Assembly (NCBI RefSeq): GCF_013868415.1
Contig: NZ_JACEMT010000052.1
Location: 62,001-126,000, forward strand
Length of the DNA stretch: 64,000 bases
From: Marinobacterium marinum
GTDB taxonomy: Bacteria; Pseudomonadota; Gammaproteobacteria; Pseudomonadales; Balneatricaceae
Direction: 5' to 3'
A model generated the notes under the pieces. The model worked only from the letters and a program-made list of their open reading frames with translations, was not told the origin of the DNA and did not search any database. Shown here piece after piece: positions 52,889 to 61,286 of the stretch. The position numbers and the translations under genes are program-made. The first letter of the stretch is position 1, and each line of letters starts with the position of its first letter.

Positions 52889-54224
52889 GGCGCGCCTCTT
52901 CCGCATCACTGAGCTGTTCACGCTGAACGGCCAGCAGCGCCAGCCCCTTTTGCTGCAACAGCTGCAGCAGACGGCGACTGCGAGCCGCCAGCAGGCTATG
53001 GCAGAACAACAATGGAATGGCGACACACAGTCCCAATACGGTTGTCATCAGAGCCTGAGAAATCCCCCCCGCCATCAGTTTGGGATCACCGGTACCAAAC
53101 AGTGTGATGCTCTGGAAAGTCCCGATCATGCCGGTTACCGTACCCAGCAACCCGAGCAGAGGCGCCACAGCCGCAATCAGTTTGAGCAGCGTCAAACCAC
53201 GCTCCAGCAGCGGCGCTTCCTTGAGCAGCGCCTCATCCACACGCAGTTCGGTTTCGTCGGTGGTACGACCGGCTTGCCCAGCCGTCATAATACGACCCAG
53301 CGGGTTATCGCTGCGCCCCTGCTCCGGGTTACGCAGCTGGTTGCGAACACTCAGCTCCGTTTTCAAGGTTGTCAGCAGCTTCCACAAAGCCACCAGCAGA
53401 CCGATTCCGCCCAGCCCCAAGATGATGTAGCCGACCAGCCCGCCCTGGGCGATACGTTCCTGCAGATTGGGCGTTTGTGCCAGCAGCGCCAGCAGATTGC
53501 CGCGGCTGGGATCAACGACCAGGCTCTCATCCTGCCCCTGCACAAAGGAAAAAGCCTGCGCCTGTACAGATCGATCCGGTTGCACCGGCAATACCTGCAG
53601 GTTACCTTCAACGTAATTCAGGTAGAGACCCTGATCGCTCAAGGCCGTAAAGGGCCCGACACGCAGCACCTCCGCTTGCTGGCGCTCACCACTGGCCTGA
53701 ACCACCGGTGCCGTAAAACGCACGACTTCACCGGTCGCCGTCATCTCCTGCTGCAGCAAGAACCAGAGCCCTTCCAGCTCACTAAGCGCCGGAATACGCT
53801 TGCGGTCAGCAAACGCCAACAGCTCGGCACGATCAGGATACTGGGCCGTGATCATGGAATCGTTAACCAGACCATGCAGCTCCTGCGCCTGCTGCTTGAC
53901 AACCCCAAAGACTTCACCCAGTTGACCACTGCGCATCCGCAACGCCTCGCCTCGCTCGGTCAGTGCGTCTTCATTGGTCTGAAATGCAGCCTTGAGTTCA
54001 GCCTGACGTGCTTCGGCTGCAGCCAAACGTGCCCTGGCCTCAGCCAGCAGTGCCTGTTGACGGGCATGATCGGAACGGAATTCAGCCAAACGTGCCCCAT
54101 CAGCCCGCTTATCCTCGGCGATCTCCGAACGGACCTGCTGCAACAGCTGCTGTAATTCATTTGCCTGCACCGATCCACACAGCACCAGCATCAGGACTGC
54201 TATTGAACGCATGACACCTTTCAT
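52878..54224 (-). CDS. TtpC-like large MotA/TolQ/ExbB protein
   Basis: A 448-residue protein with a signal peptide (SIAVLMLVLCGSVQA), a long coiled-coil region (about 25-130, rich in Gln, Ala, Glu and Arg), a beta-rich periplasmic part, then an ExbB-like membrane domain (about 265-430) with LLKLIAAVAPLLGLLGTVTGMIGTF. This matches TtpC, the extra ExbB-type subunit of TonB2 systems in Vibrio. It overlaps the DUF3450 gene by 4 bases (ATGA). Confidence 0.87.
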   Translation of the reverse strand: MKGVMRSIAVLMLVLCGSVQANELQQLLQQVRSEIAEDKRADGARLAEFRSDHARQQALLAEARARLAAAEARQAELKAAFQTNEDALTERGEALRMRSGQLGEVFGVVKQQAQELHGLVNDSMITAQYPDRAELLAFADRKRIPALSELEGLWFLLQQEMTATGEVVRFTAPVVQASGERQQAEVLRVGPFTALSDQGLYLNYVEGNLQVLPVQPDRSVQAQAFSFVQGQDESLVVDPSRGNLLALLAQTPNLQERIAQGGLVGYIILGLGGIGLLVALWKLLTTLKTELSVRNQLRNPEQGRSDNPLGRIMTAGQAGRTTDETELRVDEALLKEAPLLERGLTLLKLIAAVAPLLGLLGTVTGMIGTFQSITLFGTGDPKLMAGGISQALMTTVLGLCVAIPLLFCHSLLAARSRRLLQLLQQKGLALLAVQREQLSDAEEARHAA

Positions 54225-54988
54225 GAGGCTGCTCCTGTCAATTCCACCGGCAGTTCAAGCAGCTCGGGAACCGACTGCTGACGTGCCATACTGATCCCCT
54301 TGCGAATGGGCCAGTCATACTCGGCATCCAGCGTTTCCCAATCCGCACCGGCGCGGTTCCAGCGCCCGCTCTCTTCACCATCCAGTGTCTGGTAATACAA
54401 CGCCACACGCCCCAGTCGCAGGAATGTCACTTCACGACTGACCTCTCCCTGTGTCAGGGAACCGGTCCAGGCTTCCAAAGTCCGCCCGTATTCGGCTTCA
54501 ATTTGATAGGCTTCCAGAATCTGGCGATATTTTTCCGCCAGACTTATATCGGCACGGTCCATCAGTCGGGCCAGGCGTGCCACCCGCTGCTCGCGCTCTT
54601 CGGTCAGGAACGGCAGATCATTGGCAACAAACTGCTCCAGCATGTCCTGCATGCGCACCAGCAGTGGCAAGGTTGCCTGCTCGGTTTCAGCCAACGTCAC
54701 CAGCTGTTCTTCGATATCAGCCAGCTCACGCGCCTGATCTTCAACCATACGAGACAGCTGTTGGTTATACGCTTCCATCAATTCGGCCTGCCGCAGGTCT
54801 GCGGTGTAGGCGGCATAATTATCGCGTGTTTGCTGATCCAGCCGATCGATATTGCGTTGTACCTGAGCCCCCTGTTTGTGCGCCTGCTCCAGTGCTTGCT
54901 GGTTGTTTTCCAGCGTGCTGGACAGCGCGACAGACGGCATAAGCAGCGGTACAGACAGCACGGCCGCTTTTAAGAGTATCCGGTCCAT
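54221..54988 (-). CDS. DUF3450 periplasmic coiled-coil protein
   Basis: A 255-residue exported protein (signal ends near SVALSS). It has a long helical coiled coil (about 25-110) and a C-terminal part with LGRVALYYQTLDGEESGRWN. DUF3450 genes come first in TtpC-type TonB operons, as here. A Fur-like site lies just upstream. Function unknown, probably structural in the periplasm. Confidence 0.87.
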   Translation of the reverse strand: MDRILLKAAVLSVPLLMPSVALSSTLENNQQALEQAHKQGAQVQRNIDRLDQQTRDNYAAYTADLRQAELMEAYNQQLSRMVEDQARELADIEEQLVTLAETEQATLPLLVRMQDMLEQFVANDLPFLTEEREQRVARLARLMDRADISLAEKYRQILEAYQIEAEYGRTLEAWTGSLTQGEVSREVTFLRLGRVALYYQTLDGEESGRWNRAGADWETLDAEYDWPIRKGISMARQQSVPELLELPVELTGAAS

Positions 54989-55009
54989 GAACAACCCGTT
55001 TAAATAAAT

Positions 55010-55028
55010 GATAACGATTTGCATTATT
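55010..55028. promoter_or_regulatory. Fur-box-like site before the TonB operon
   Basis: GATAACGATTTGCATTATT matches the Fur consensus at 14 of 19 positions by hand count, 22 bases before the DUF3450 start, so it could block both promoter and start region. Confidence 0.7.
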
Positions 55029-55083
55029 CCTTATATCAGAAACACATGCAAATCCTCGGAACGATTCGACACGCTGCCTGTCG

Positions 55084-55848
55084 CTACGCGCCCATTTGCC
55101 ACGCCGCTCGCAGACGCTCTACCCGAATGTGTCTGGGTTGCCGTGGACAGGTCTTGCAAGGCTCACCACCGGCACGCCGATAGTGTTGGCAACAACCCTT
55201 GCGATCAAGCATCAACTCAGTCCCGCCATGGGGCAGCTCAAACACTCCCAATGCACTTGCCCCGGCAAGGCCCGCAGCATCCAGCCATTCAAGCCCCAGC
55301 CGATGTACACTCGTATGACTGCGATTACCCAGCAGCGGGCGGACACGCAGTAGAGTGGACACTATGCGATCCCCCAACAGGCGCTGTGCCAACACCCGGT
55401 TCACCTTGATAACCTGCCCCAACTCGGCAAGCGCTTCGTCACAAACCATACGCAGATGCTCCGCCGCCTGCCGACGACATGCCTGCTCCGCCGACAGTAA
55501 CCGAGCCCCCAGACGCATCCCGATAATGGAATTTTGCGTAACACATTGCCCCAGGTGAACCAGGTTCACCCGCTGCTGCAGGGTTTCTGTTACCAGAATC
55601 GTAAGCAGCACCGGCTGCCAGATGCTGAGCCCCCAGGCTCTGGCTCCCCAATAGTGCCGCCCGGCCTCGGGGTACTGCCTCTGCAAACTGCTCACCAGAT
55701 TATCGAGCAGCGAGTGATTACGCCTGCCGGCAACCAGCATGCTGTCTTCCGGCTCCCCAGCCTCCACGCTGAGCCCCGGCATTACCCGGGCACACCGCTC
55801 AATCAGCAATTGATGACTCTCTTGAATACCGTTTGCGGACACCGGCAT
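55084..55848 (-). CDS. FhuF-like siderophore ferric reductase
   Basis: A 254-residue protein whose C-terminus carries the diagnostic CC-x10-C-x2-C [2Fe-2S] motif (GCCQHYRRAGGEPCKTCPRQ, about residues 225-244). FhuF-type proteins reduce ferric siderophores in the cytoplasm to release iron. The rest has an FhuF-like helical core. GGGGAG lies 8 bases before the ATG at 55848. A Fur-like site is upstream; the TonB operon follows in the same direction after 95 bp. Confidence 0.88.
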   Translation of the reverse strand: MPVSANGIQESHQLLIERCARVMPGLSVEAGEPEDSMLVAGRRNHSLLDNLVSSLQRQYPEAGRHYWGARAWGLSIWQPVLLTILVTETLQQRVNLVHLGQCVTQNSIIGMRLGARLLSAEQACRRQAAEHLRMVCDEALAELGQVIKVNRVLAQRLLGDRIVSTLLRVRPLLGNRSHTSVHRLGLEWLDAAGLAGASALGVFELPHGGTELMLDRKGCCQHYRRAGGEPCKTCPRQPRHIRVERLRAAWQMGA

Positions 55849-55908
55849 CACGATTTCTCCCCAGGACAGGTGGATGAGCATGCGATCAGGCTTGCATCCT
55901 ACACTAAT

Positions 55909-55927
55909 GGGAATGATTCGTATTATT
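55909..55927. promoter_or_regulatory. Fur-box-like site before the fhuF-like gene
   Basis: GGGAATGATTCGTATTATT matches the Fur consensus at 12 of 19 positions by hand count. It shares the AATGATTCG core with the site at 48529. It is 61 bases before the start. Confidence 0.6.
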
Positions 55928-55957
55928 TAGAACACTGGAAATCATATGCGCAAACAC

Positions 55958-55993
55958 AAAAAAACCCGGTACTCAGCCGAGTATCGGGTTTTT
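55958..55993. terminator. Intrinsic terminator after fumarase
   Basis: A stem of about 15 bp (AAAAACCCGGTACTC with GAGTATCGGGTTTTT, one wobble, AGCC loop) with T/A tracts on both sides lies after the minus-strand fumarase gene and before the fhuF promoter. Confidence 0.88.
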
Positions 55994-56047
55994 CAAGCGA
56001 CCGATGGGCAGGACATCAGCCCGCCCAGGTATCAGTTCATCGCCGCA

Positions 56048-57556
56048 TCAAACAGCCTTGTGCGCGATGATATCCTTCCACTTGGCCGGACCGGTGGTGT
56101 GAACAGACTCACCTGAAGTATCAACAGCCACGGTGACCGGCATGTCCTTCACTTCGAACTCGTAGATCGCTTCCATGCCCATTTCCGGGAATGCCAGCAC
56201 CTTAGCGTCCGTGATCGCCTTGGACACCAGGTAGGCCGCGCCGCCGACCGCCATCAGGTAGACCGCTTCGCTGTCCTTGATCGCTTCGATTGCCACCGGA
56301 CCGCGCTCGGACTTGCCGATCATGCCCAGCAGGCCGGTGCTTTCCAGGATCTGACGGGTGAACTTGTCCATACGGGTCGCCGTCGTCGGACCGGCCGGCC
56401 CCATCACTTCGTCACGGACCGGATCAACCGGCCCTACGTAGTAGATAAAGCGGCCTTTAAGGTCCACCGGCAGCTCTTCACCGTTGTTCAGCATCTCCAC
56501 CATTTTCTTGTGGGCAGCATCGCGACCGGTCAGCATCTTGCCGTTGAGCAGGATGGTTTCGCCGACTTTCCACTCTTTCACCGCTTCCGGGGTGATCTCG
56601 TCCAGATTGACGCGACGGGTGTTGGCACCCACTTCGAAGGTCACTTCCGGCCAGTCATCCAGGCTCGGCGGCGTCAATACGGCCGGGCCGTTGCCGTTCA
56701 GGGTGAAGTGCGTGTGACGAGTCGCGGCACAGTTCGGGATCATGCACACCGGCAAGGACGCGGCGTGAGTCGGGTAATCCATGATCTTGACGTCGAGGAT
56801 AGTGGTCAGACCGCCCAGACCCTGAGCGCCGATACCCAGTGCGTTGACCGCATCCATGATTTCCAGACGCAGTTCTTCAACACGGTTTTTCGGGCCGCGC
56901 TCGCGCAGTTCGTGGATGTCGATCGGGTCCATCAGAGACTCTTTCGCCATGACAGCGGCCTTCTCGGCGGTACCGCCGATACCGATACCCAGCATGCCCG
57001 GCGGACACCAGCCGGCCCCCATGGTCGGTACGGTTTTAACGATCCAGTCGACAATGCTGTCGGACGGGTTGAGCATCGCCATCTTGGATTTGTTCTCGGA
57101 ACCACCGCCTTTGGCGGCGACGTGCACTTCCACTTCATCGCCTTCGACGATTTCATAGTGGATCACCGCCGGAGTGTTGTCTTTGGTGTTCTGACGCTTG
57201 CCGGCCGGGTCTGCCAGAATGGAGGCGCGCAGTACGTTGTCCGGGTTCATGTACGCACGGCGCACACCTTCGTTGACCATATCGGTCACGGACATTTTGG
57301 CATCCCACTGAACATTCATACCGACTTTCAGGAACACGGTCACTATACCGGTATCCTGACAGATCGGACGCTGGCCTTCGGCACACATACGGGAGTTGAT
57401 CAGGATCTGCGCCATGGCGTCTTTCGCCGCCGGGTTTTCCTCTTTCAGATAGGCTTCATGCACACCCTGCACAAAGTCGATCGGGTGGTAGTAGGAAATG
57501 AACTGCAGCGCATCAGCAACGCTGTTGATGAAATCATCCTGGCGAATAACGCTCAT
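56048..57556 (-). CDS. Fumarate hydratase, class I
   Basis: This iron-sulfur fumarase interconverts fumarate and malate in the TCA cycle. The 502-residue protein is the FumA/FumB type, with cluster cysteines visible in PICQDTGIV (about residue 84) and PNCAATRHTHF, and GAGWCPPGMLGIGIGGTAEKA, GPAGPTTATRMD as other conserved blocks. Full length for the class. The ATG at 57556 has GGAGAG about 7 bases upstream; an in-frame start 63 bases earlier is not supported. Confidence 0.95.
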   Translation of the reverse strand: MSVIRQDDFINSVADALQFISYYHPIDFVQGVHEAYLKEENPAAKDAMAQILINSRMCAEGQRPICQDTGIVTVFLKVGMNVQWDAKMSVTDMVNEGVRRAYMNPDNVLRASILADPAGKRQNTKDNTPAVIHYEIVEGDEVEVHVAAKGGGSENKSKMAMLNPSDSIVDWIVKTVPTMGAGWCPPGMLGIGIGGTAEKAAVMAKESLMDPIDIHELRERGPKNRVEELRLEIMDAVNALGIGAQGLGGLTTILDVKIMDYPTHAASLPVCMIPNCAATRHTHFTLNGNGPAVLTPPSLDDWPEVTFEVGANTRRVNLDEITPEAVKEWKVGETILLNGKMLTGRDAAHKKMVEMLNNGEELPVDLKGRFIYYVGPVDPVRDEVMGPAGPTTATRMDKFTRQILESTGLLGMIGKSERGPVAIEAIKDSEAVYLMAVGGAAYLVSKAITDAKVLAFPEMGMEAIYEFEVKDMPVTVAVDTSGESVHTTGPAKWKDIIAHKAV

Positions 57557-57690
57557 TGACGACTCTCCAATCTGGCTTGGTTTGGGTTCACGGCGCCCGG
57601 ACTGGCTCGCATGGAGCACAGCCGACCGCTGACAGGATCTGGTGCCGCATTATACATTAATTTGGCACCGCAACTTCTCAGGTATTGGTA

Positions 57691-58587
57691 TTAGAGCGGC
57701 AATGCCCGGGGGGCCAACAGGGCCACGCAATACAACAGTCCGAATACCAGCAACAGGCGTGCAGTCGCCGGTGTCAACGGCGCTCTTCGCTCGGCAGGCG
57801 CCCTCAGCAAGCGAACCGGCTTGAATGCCATCAGCAGACTGGGCAGGACCCATAAGGCCCCCGGCAGCAAACCCAGCCACAGCAACACCGGCAACAATCC
57901 ATACGCAAACGCCAGCAAAGCAAAGTAAAGACTTACTCCCCGCGCATAGCCCAGGCGTACAGTCAACGTTTTCAGACCTTCCTGAGCATCGCTTTCGTAA
58001 TCTCTCAATTCATTGCTCAACAACAGCAGCGACACCAGCACACTGACCGGAACTGTTTGCAACAGCAGTGCAAATGTCAGTGCCCCCCCCACCGCCACGG
58101 CACTGCCTGCGATCATCAACACGCCCATCAGCCAGAACACCAGCACGACGCCCAGTCCGCGGCTTTTGTAATTGACCGGACTAACGGTATATCCAAGCGC
58201 TCCGGCCAGTCCCAGCACACAGAGCCACAAAAACCCGGCTCCCTGCTGGAGCACGAAATGAAAGCCGATTGCGGCCGCCAGCAGGAAACAGAGCAATCCG
58301 GCACGAAAATTGAGCTGCACCGCCGCGATCAGCCGCATACTGTCAGGCTGTCTGCGCAATTGAGCGATATCCGCATGGTCATTAATCAGATTGACCCCGG
58401 CCTGCAGCAGCACGCCGCCTACCAGCACCAGCAGCGCTTCGGCGATATTGACGGAGCCCTGTAGCCCCCCAAGAATCAACCCGACCAGACAGGTCACCAG
58501 CGCCACCGGAAATGAAAACGGGCGCAGGGCACGGGCAAAGGCATATTTGCCCAAATCGGGCGATGATGGCGTTTTGACGGCATCCAT
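57691..58587 (-). CDS. UbiA-family prenyltransferase (MenA-like)
   Basis: A 298-residue membrane prenyltransferase with about eight or nine hydrophobic segments. The two Asp-rich motifs are NLINDHADIAQL (about residue 72, N-x3-D-x2-D type) and LSNELRDYESDAQEG (about 194). The style is that of MenA (1,4-dihydroxy-2-naphthoate prenyltransferase) rather than UbiA. No men genes are nearby, so the acceptor is not settled. The ATG at 58587 has GGAG upstream. Confidence 0.83.
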   Translation of the reverse strand: MDAVKTPSSPDLGKYAFARALRPFSFPVALVTCLVGLILGGLQGSVNIAEALLVLVGGVLLQAGVNLINDHADIAQLRRQPDSMRLIAAVQLNFRAGLLCFLLAAAIGFHFVLQQGAGFLWLCVLGLAGALGYTVSPVNYKSRGLGVVLVFWLMGVLMIAGSAVAVGGALTFALLLQTVPVSVLVSLLLLSNELRDYESDAQEGLKTLTVRLGYARGVSLYFALLAFAYGLLPVLLWLGLLPGALWVLPSLLMAFKPVRLLRAPAERRAPLTPATARLLLVFGLLYCVALLAPRALPL

Positions 58588-58609
58588 CCTGTACGACTCC
58601 ACTAGACAT

Positions 58610-58632
58610 AAAAAAAGGGAGCCAGGCTCCCT
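58610..58632 (-). terminator. Intrinsic terminator of yegQ
   Basis: On the minus strand AGGGAG-CCTGG-CTCCCT is followed by seven Ts, just after the yegQ stop and before the prenyltransferase start. Confidence 0.85.
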
Positions 58633-58651
58633 CTTGAGTGCAGCAACAATC

Positions 58652-60013
58652 CTACCCTCGCTCCGGCGCGTTGGGCAGATCTCGCATCAACAATGCGTAG
58701 GTCATGTCAGTGTCGAAATCCACCGGAATACTGACCCGATGACCGGAACCTGGCGCAACCTCCGCAGCCTGCCCCTTTTTGTTCAGCATTTCCTGTAACT
58801 TGAATCGTCTGTTCCCGGCAGGAGTCATTAGCTCAAGCGTATCACCCAGCTCGAAACGGTTTTTCACTTCGATGTCAATGAACCCTTTTTGCACGTCATG
58901 ACCAACGATTTCACCCACAAACTGCTGATGTACGCCAACAGAGCTGCCGGTCTGATAATTCTGATACTCATCATGCACATGACGACGATAAAAGCCTTCG
59001 GTATAGCCGCGATTGGCCAGGTTCTCCAGCGTATCCATCAGCCCCATGTCAAACGGCTTGCCCGCTACCGCATCATCAATAGCCTGCCGGTAAGCCTGAG
59101 CCGTACGGGCCACATAGTAATGTGACTTGGTACGACCTTCGATCTTCAACGAATCCACACCCATCTCGGCCAGTTTATGCACATGCTGAATGGCACGCAG
59201 ATCCTTGGAATTCATAATATAGGTGCCATGCTCATCCTCGAACGCCGGCATGTATTCACCCGGGCGCGTCTCTTCCTGCAACAGAAAGATCTTGTCGCTG
59301 GGCCGGCCTTCGCCCAAGGCAGGTTGCTCGCCGTTCGTTCCGTCAGCCGGGTCAAACGACTGCACCGGCACGACATCACCGGACTCGTCTTCCTGCGCCT
59401 CATGGGCGTCGTATTTCCAGCGACAAGCGTTGGTACAGGTTCCCTGATTGGGATCGCGATGGTTTATATAGCCGGACAGCAGGCAGCGCCCGGAATAGGC
59501 GATGCACAAGGAACCATGTACAAACACCTCCAGCTCGATCTCGGGGCACTGCTGACGAATCTCGGCGACCTCGTCCAGCGACAGCTCCCGCGACAATATG
59601 ATGCGCTCGATACCGGCCCGGTGCCAGAATTTCACCGATGCCCAGTTCATGGTATTGGACTGTACCGACAGGTGAATCGGCAGGTCCGGATACTTGTCCT
59701 TGACCATCATGATCAGACCGGGATCGGACATGATCAGGGCATCCGGCCCCATGGCGATCACCGGGTCCAGATCCTTCATATACGTTTTAAGCTTGGCATT
59801 ATGCGGCAGGATATTACTGGCCACAAAAAACTTCTTGCCCAGTTCGTGCGCTATCCGAATGCCTTCGGCCAGGTTGTCGTGGGTAAAATCGTTGTTGCGT
59901 ACCCGCAGGCTGTAACGCGGCTGACCCGCGTAGACCGCATCCGCCCCGTAGGCGAAGGCATATTTCATGTTTTTCAGCGTCCCGGCCGGGGACAGCAGTT
60001 CTGGTGTTCGCAT
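58652..60013 (-). CDS. trhP: U32-family tRNA hydroxylation protein TrhP (YegQ)
   Basis: TrhP (YegQ) makes 5-hydroxyuridine at position 34 of certain tRNAs. The 453-residue U32 peptidase-family protein has the LSPAGTLKNMKYAFAYGADAVY start, the signature ELEVFVHGSLCIAYSGRCLLSGY (quoted in parts: VFVHGSLC, SGRCLLSGY) and the cysteine cluster GTCTNACRW expected for an iron-sulfur centre. A charged insertion (about 215-245, acidic) follows. It ends with a strong terminator. Confidence 0.92.
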   Translation of the reverse strand: MRTPELLSPAGTLKNMKYAFAYGADAVYAGQPRYSLRVRNNDFTHDNLAEGIRIAHELGKKFFVASNILPHNAKLKTYMKDLDPVIAMGPDALIMSDPGLIMMVKDKYPDLPIHLSVQSNTMNWASVKFWHRAGIERIILSRELSLDEVAEIRQQCPEIELEVFVHGSLCIAYSGRCLLSGYINHRDPNQGTCTNACRWKYDAHEAQEDESGDVVPVQSFDPADGTNGEQPALGEGRPSDKIFLLQEETRPGEYMPAFEDEHGTYIMNSKDLRAIQHVHKLAEMGVDSLKIEGRTKSHYYVARTAQAYRQAIDDAVAGKPFDMGLMDTLENLANRGYTEGFYRRHVHDEYQNYQTGSSVGVHQQFVGEIVGHDVQKGFIDIEVKNRFELGDTLELMTPAGNRRFKLQEMLNKKGQAAEVAPGSGHRVSIPVDFDTDMTYALLMRDLPNAPERG

Positions 60014-60058
60014 AAGCTCTGTAACGTATTGAAATTAAAGGGCACTAAACCGAATATC

Positions 60059-60616
60059 TCAGGCAGGCAAGTGAACTTCAAACAGGGGCGTATAAATGGA
60101 ACCATGTTTCCCCGACCGACTCTGAAACAGCACCACCGAGTCTGCCAGTGTGGTCAGCCCAGGCTCGGGCCAACTTTCAGGCACTTCAAAGCAGTTACTG
60201 GCCGGCAGGCGCGCCAAGGTGACATGAGGTTTGAAGTCGCGCTCATCATAACGAATTCCGGCTTTTTTGGCGATATTGACCATACAGTCATGCAGGATAT
60301 TAAGCGCCTCATGATCTCCGGTCAGCGCCGCCAACACACCCAGCTTGGGGTTGACCTTGTAATACCCCAAGTGATTGAGCGGCACGGTAAAGCTGGACTG
60401 TTTCGCCAGTGCCTCTCGTGTCAGCTGTTCCAGCTCCGTCACCTGCTCCAGCGTAACATTGCCCAGAAAACAGAGGGTCAGGTGATAATTCGATGAATCA
60501 ACCCACTGGGCATCCAATCCTCGGTCATACCCGCACAGGGTATCGGCACAGTCCGACAGACGACGTGCGATTCGCTCCGGTATCGGCAGCGCAAAAAAAG
60601 TTCTGATTTTTTTCAT
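60059..60616 (-). CDS. thpR: RNA 2',3'-cyclic phosphodiesterase
   Basis: A 185-residue 2H phosphoesterase. Both catalytic HxT motifs are present: NYHLTLCFLG (about residue 45) and PHVTLAR (about 130). The family opens RNA 2',3'-cyclic phosphates and was first described as 2'-5' RNA ligase. A hairpin just upstream includes its ribosome binding site. It is 35 bp after the GST gene in the same direction. Confidence 0.93.
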   Translation of the reverse strand: MKKIRTFFALPIPERIARRLSDCADTLCGYDRGLDAQWVDSSNYHLTLCFLGNVTLEQVTELEQLTREALAKQSSFTVPLNHLGYYKVNPKLGVLAALTGDHEALNILHDCMVNIAKKAGIRYDERDFKPHVTLARLPASNCFEVPESWPEPGLTTLADSVVLFQSRSGKHGSIYTPLFEVHLPA

Positions 60617-60624
60617 AACGGGAA

Positions 60625-60643
60625 CCTGCTGTCAGACAGCAGG
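60625..60643 (-). promoter_or_regulatory. Hairpin holding the thpR ribosome binding site
   Basis: CCTGCTGT-ctg-ACAGCAGG (minus strand) is an 8-bp perfect stem whose 3' arm contains the only purine-rich binding site (AGCAGG), 8 bases before the thpR ATG. It could mask translation initiation. Confidence 0.5.
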
Positions 60644-60651
60644 CATGCATC

Positions 60652-61266
60652 TCATCCTTTAGCCTTGGCCATCAAGCGCTTCTGCGCCGGATGTGAAAGC
60701 ACGGCCTTGATCCAGCGATGCACTTCCGGATAACCGGAATAATCAAACCCGGCCAATTTGGGCCAGCTCAGGACCATCGCTCCGTGAATATCCGCAATGG
60801 TGAAATGATCGCCACTGATCCATTCTCGTCCCTGCAACTGCTGTTCCAGCAAGGGCATGAAACGATTCAGCTCGACACTTGCGCGATCCAGCACACCCTG
60901 ATCCGGATGGCCGTCACTGAACTTGAACTGGATCAGCATATCCAGTGCCGGGACTTCCATCTGGTTACTGATATACAGCGACCAACGCAGGATGTCGGCC
61001 TCTCCCGCCGGAGTTTCAGCCCAGAGACGCCCCTCGCCATACTGACGTGCCAGATAGTAGAGAATCGCCTGTGTCTCGAACAGTACCAGATCACCGTCAA
61101 CCAGAGTTGGTATCTTGCCGGTTGGGTTCAGTGCCCGGTATTCTTCGGATTGGCTCTGCTCGCTGCGCGGCAGCATATCCACTGAATCGTACTCCAGCCC
61201 CAGTTCTTCCAGCGCCAGCATTACCATGCCGGCACGCGAAAACACGCTACCATAAACCTTGATCAT
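60652..61266 (-). CDS. Glutathione S-transferase family protein
   Basis: A 204-residue GST. The N-terminal thioredoxin-like domain has YGSVFSRAGMVMLALEELGLE and the glutathione-contact NPTGKIPTLVDGDLVLFETQAI (quoted in parts: GKIPTLV, LFETQAI); the C-terminal helical domain has the N-capping box HFTIADIHGAMV. The substrate is unknown. GGGAG precedes the ATG. Confidence 0.9.
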   Translation of the reverse strand: MIKVYGSVFSRAGMVMLALEELGLEYDSVDMLPRSEQSQSEEYRALNPTGKIPTLVDGDLVLFETQAILYYLARQYGEGRLWAETPAGEADILRWSLYISNQMEVPALDMLIQFKFSDGHPDQGVLDRASVELNRFMPLLEQQLQGREWISGDHFTIADIHGAMVLSWPKLAGFDYSGYPEVHRWIKAVLSHPAQKRLMAKAKG

Positions 61267-61286
61267 GAAGTTGTCTCCCGGAGAGA

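Noticed and set aside
52734-54155. 473-codon plus-strand frame opposite ttpC/exbB
   Set aside because: Gln/Arg-rich low-complexity antisense reading of coiled-coil codons; the minus-strand genes overlap neatly and have domain motifs.
56510-57559. 349-codon plus-strand frame opposite fumarase
   Set aside because: Antisense shadow of a full-length class I fumarase.
59177-60496. 439-codon plus-strand frame opposite trhP and thpR
   Set aside because: It spans two intact minus-strand genes with catalytic motifs.
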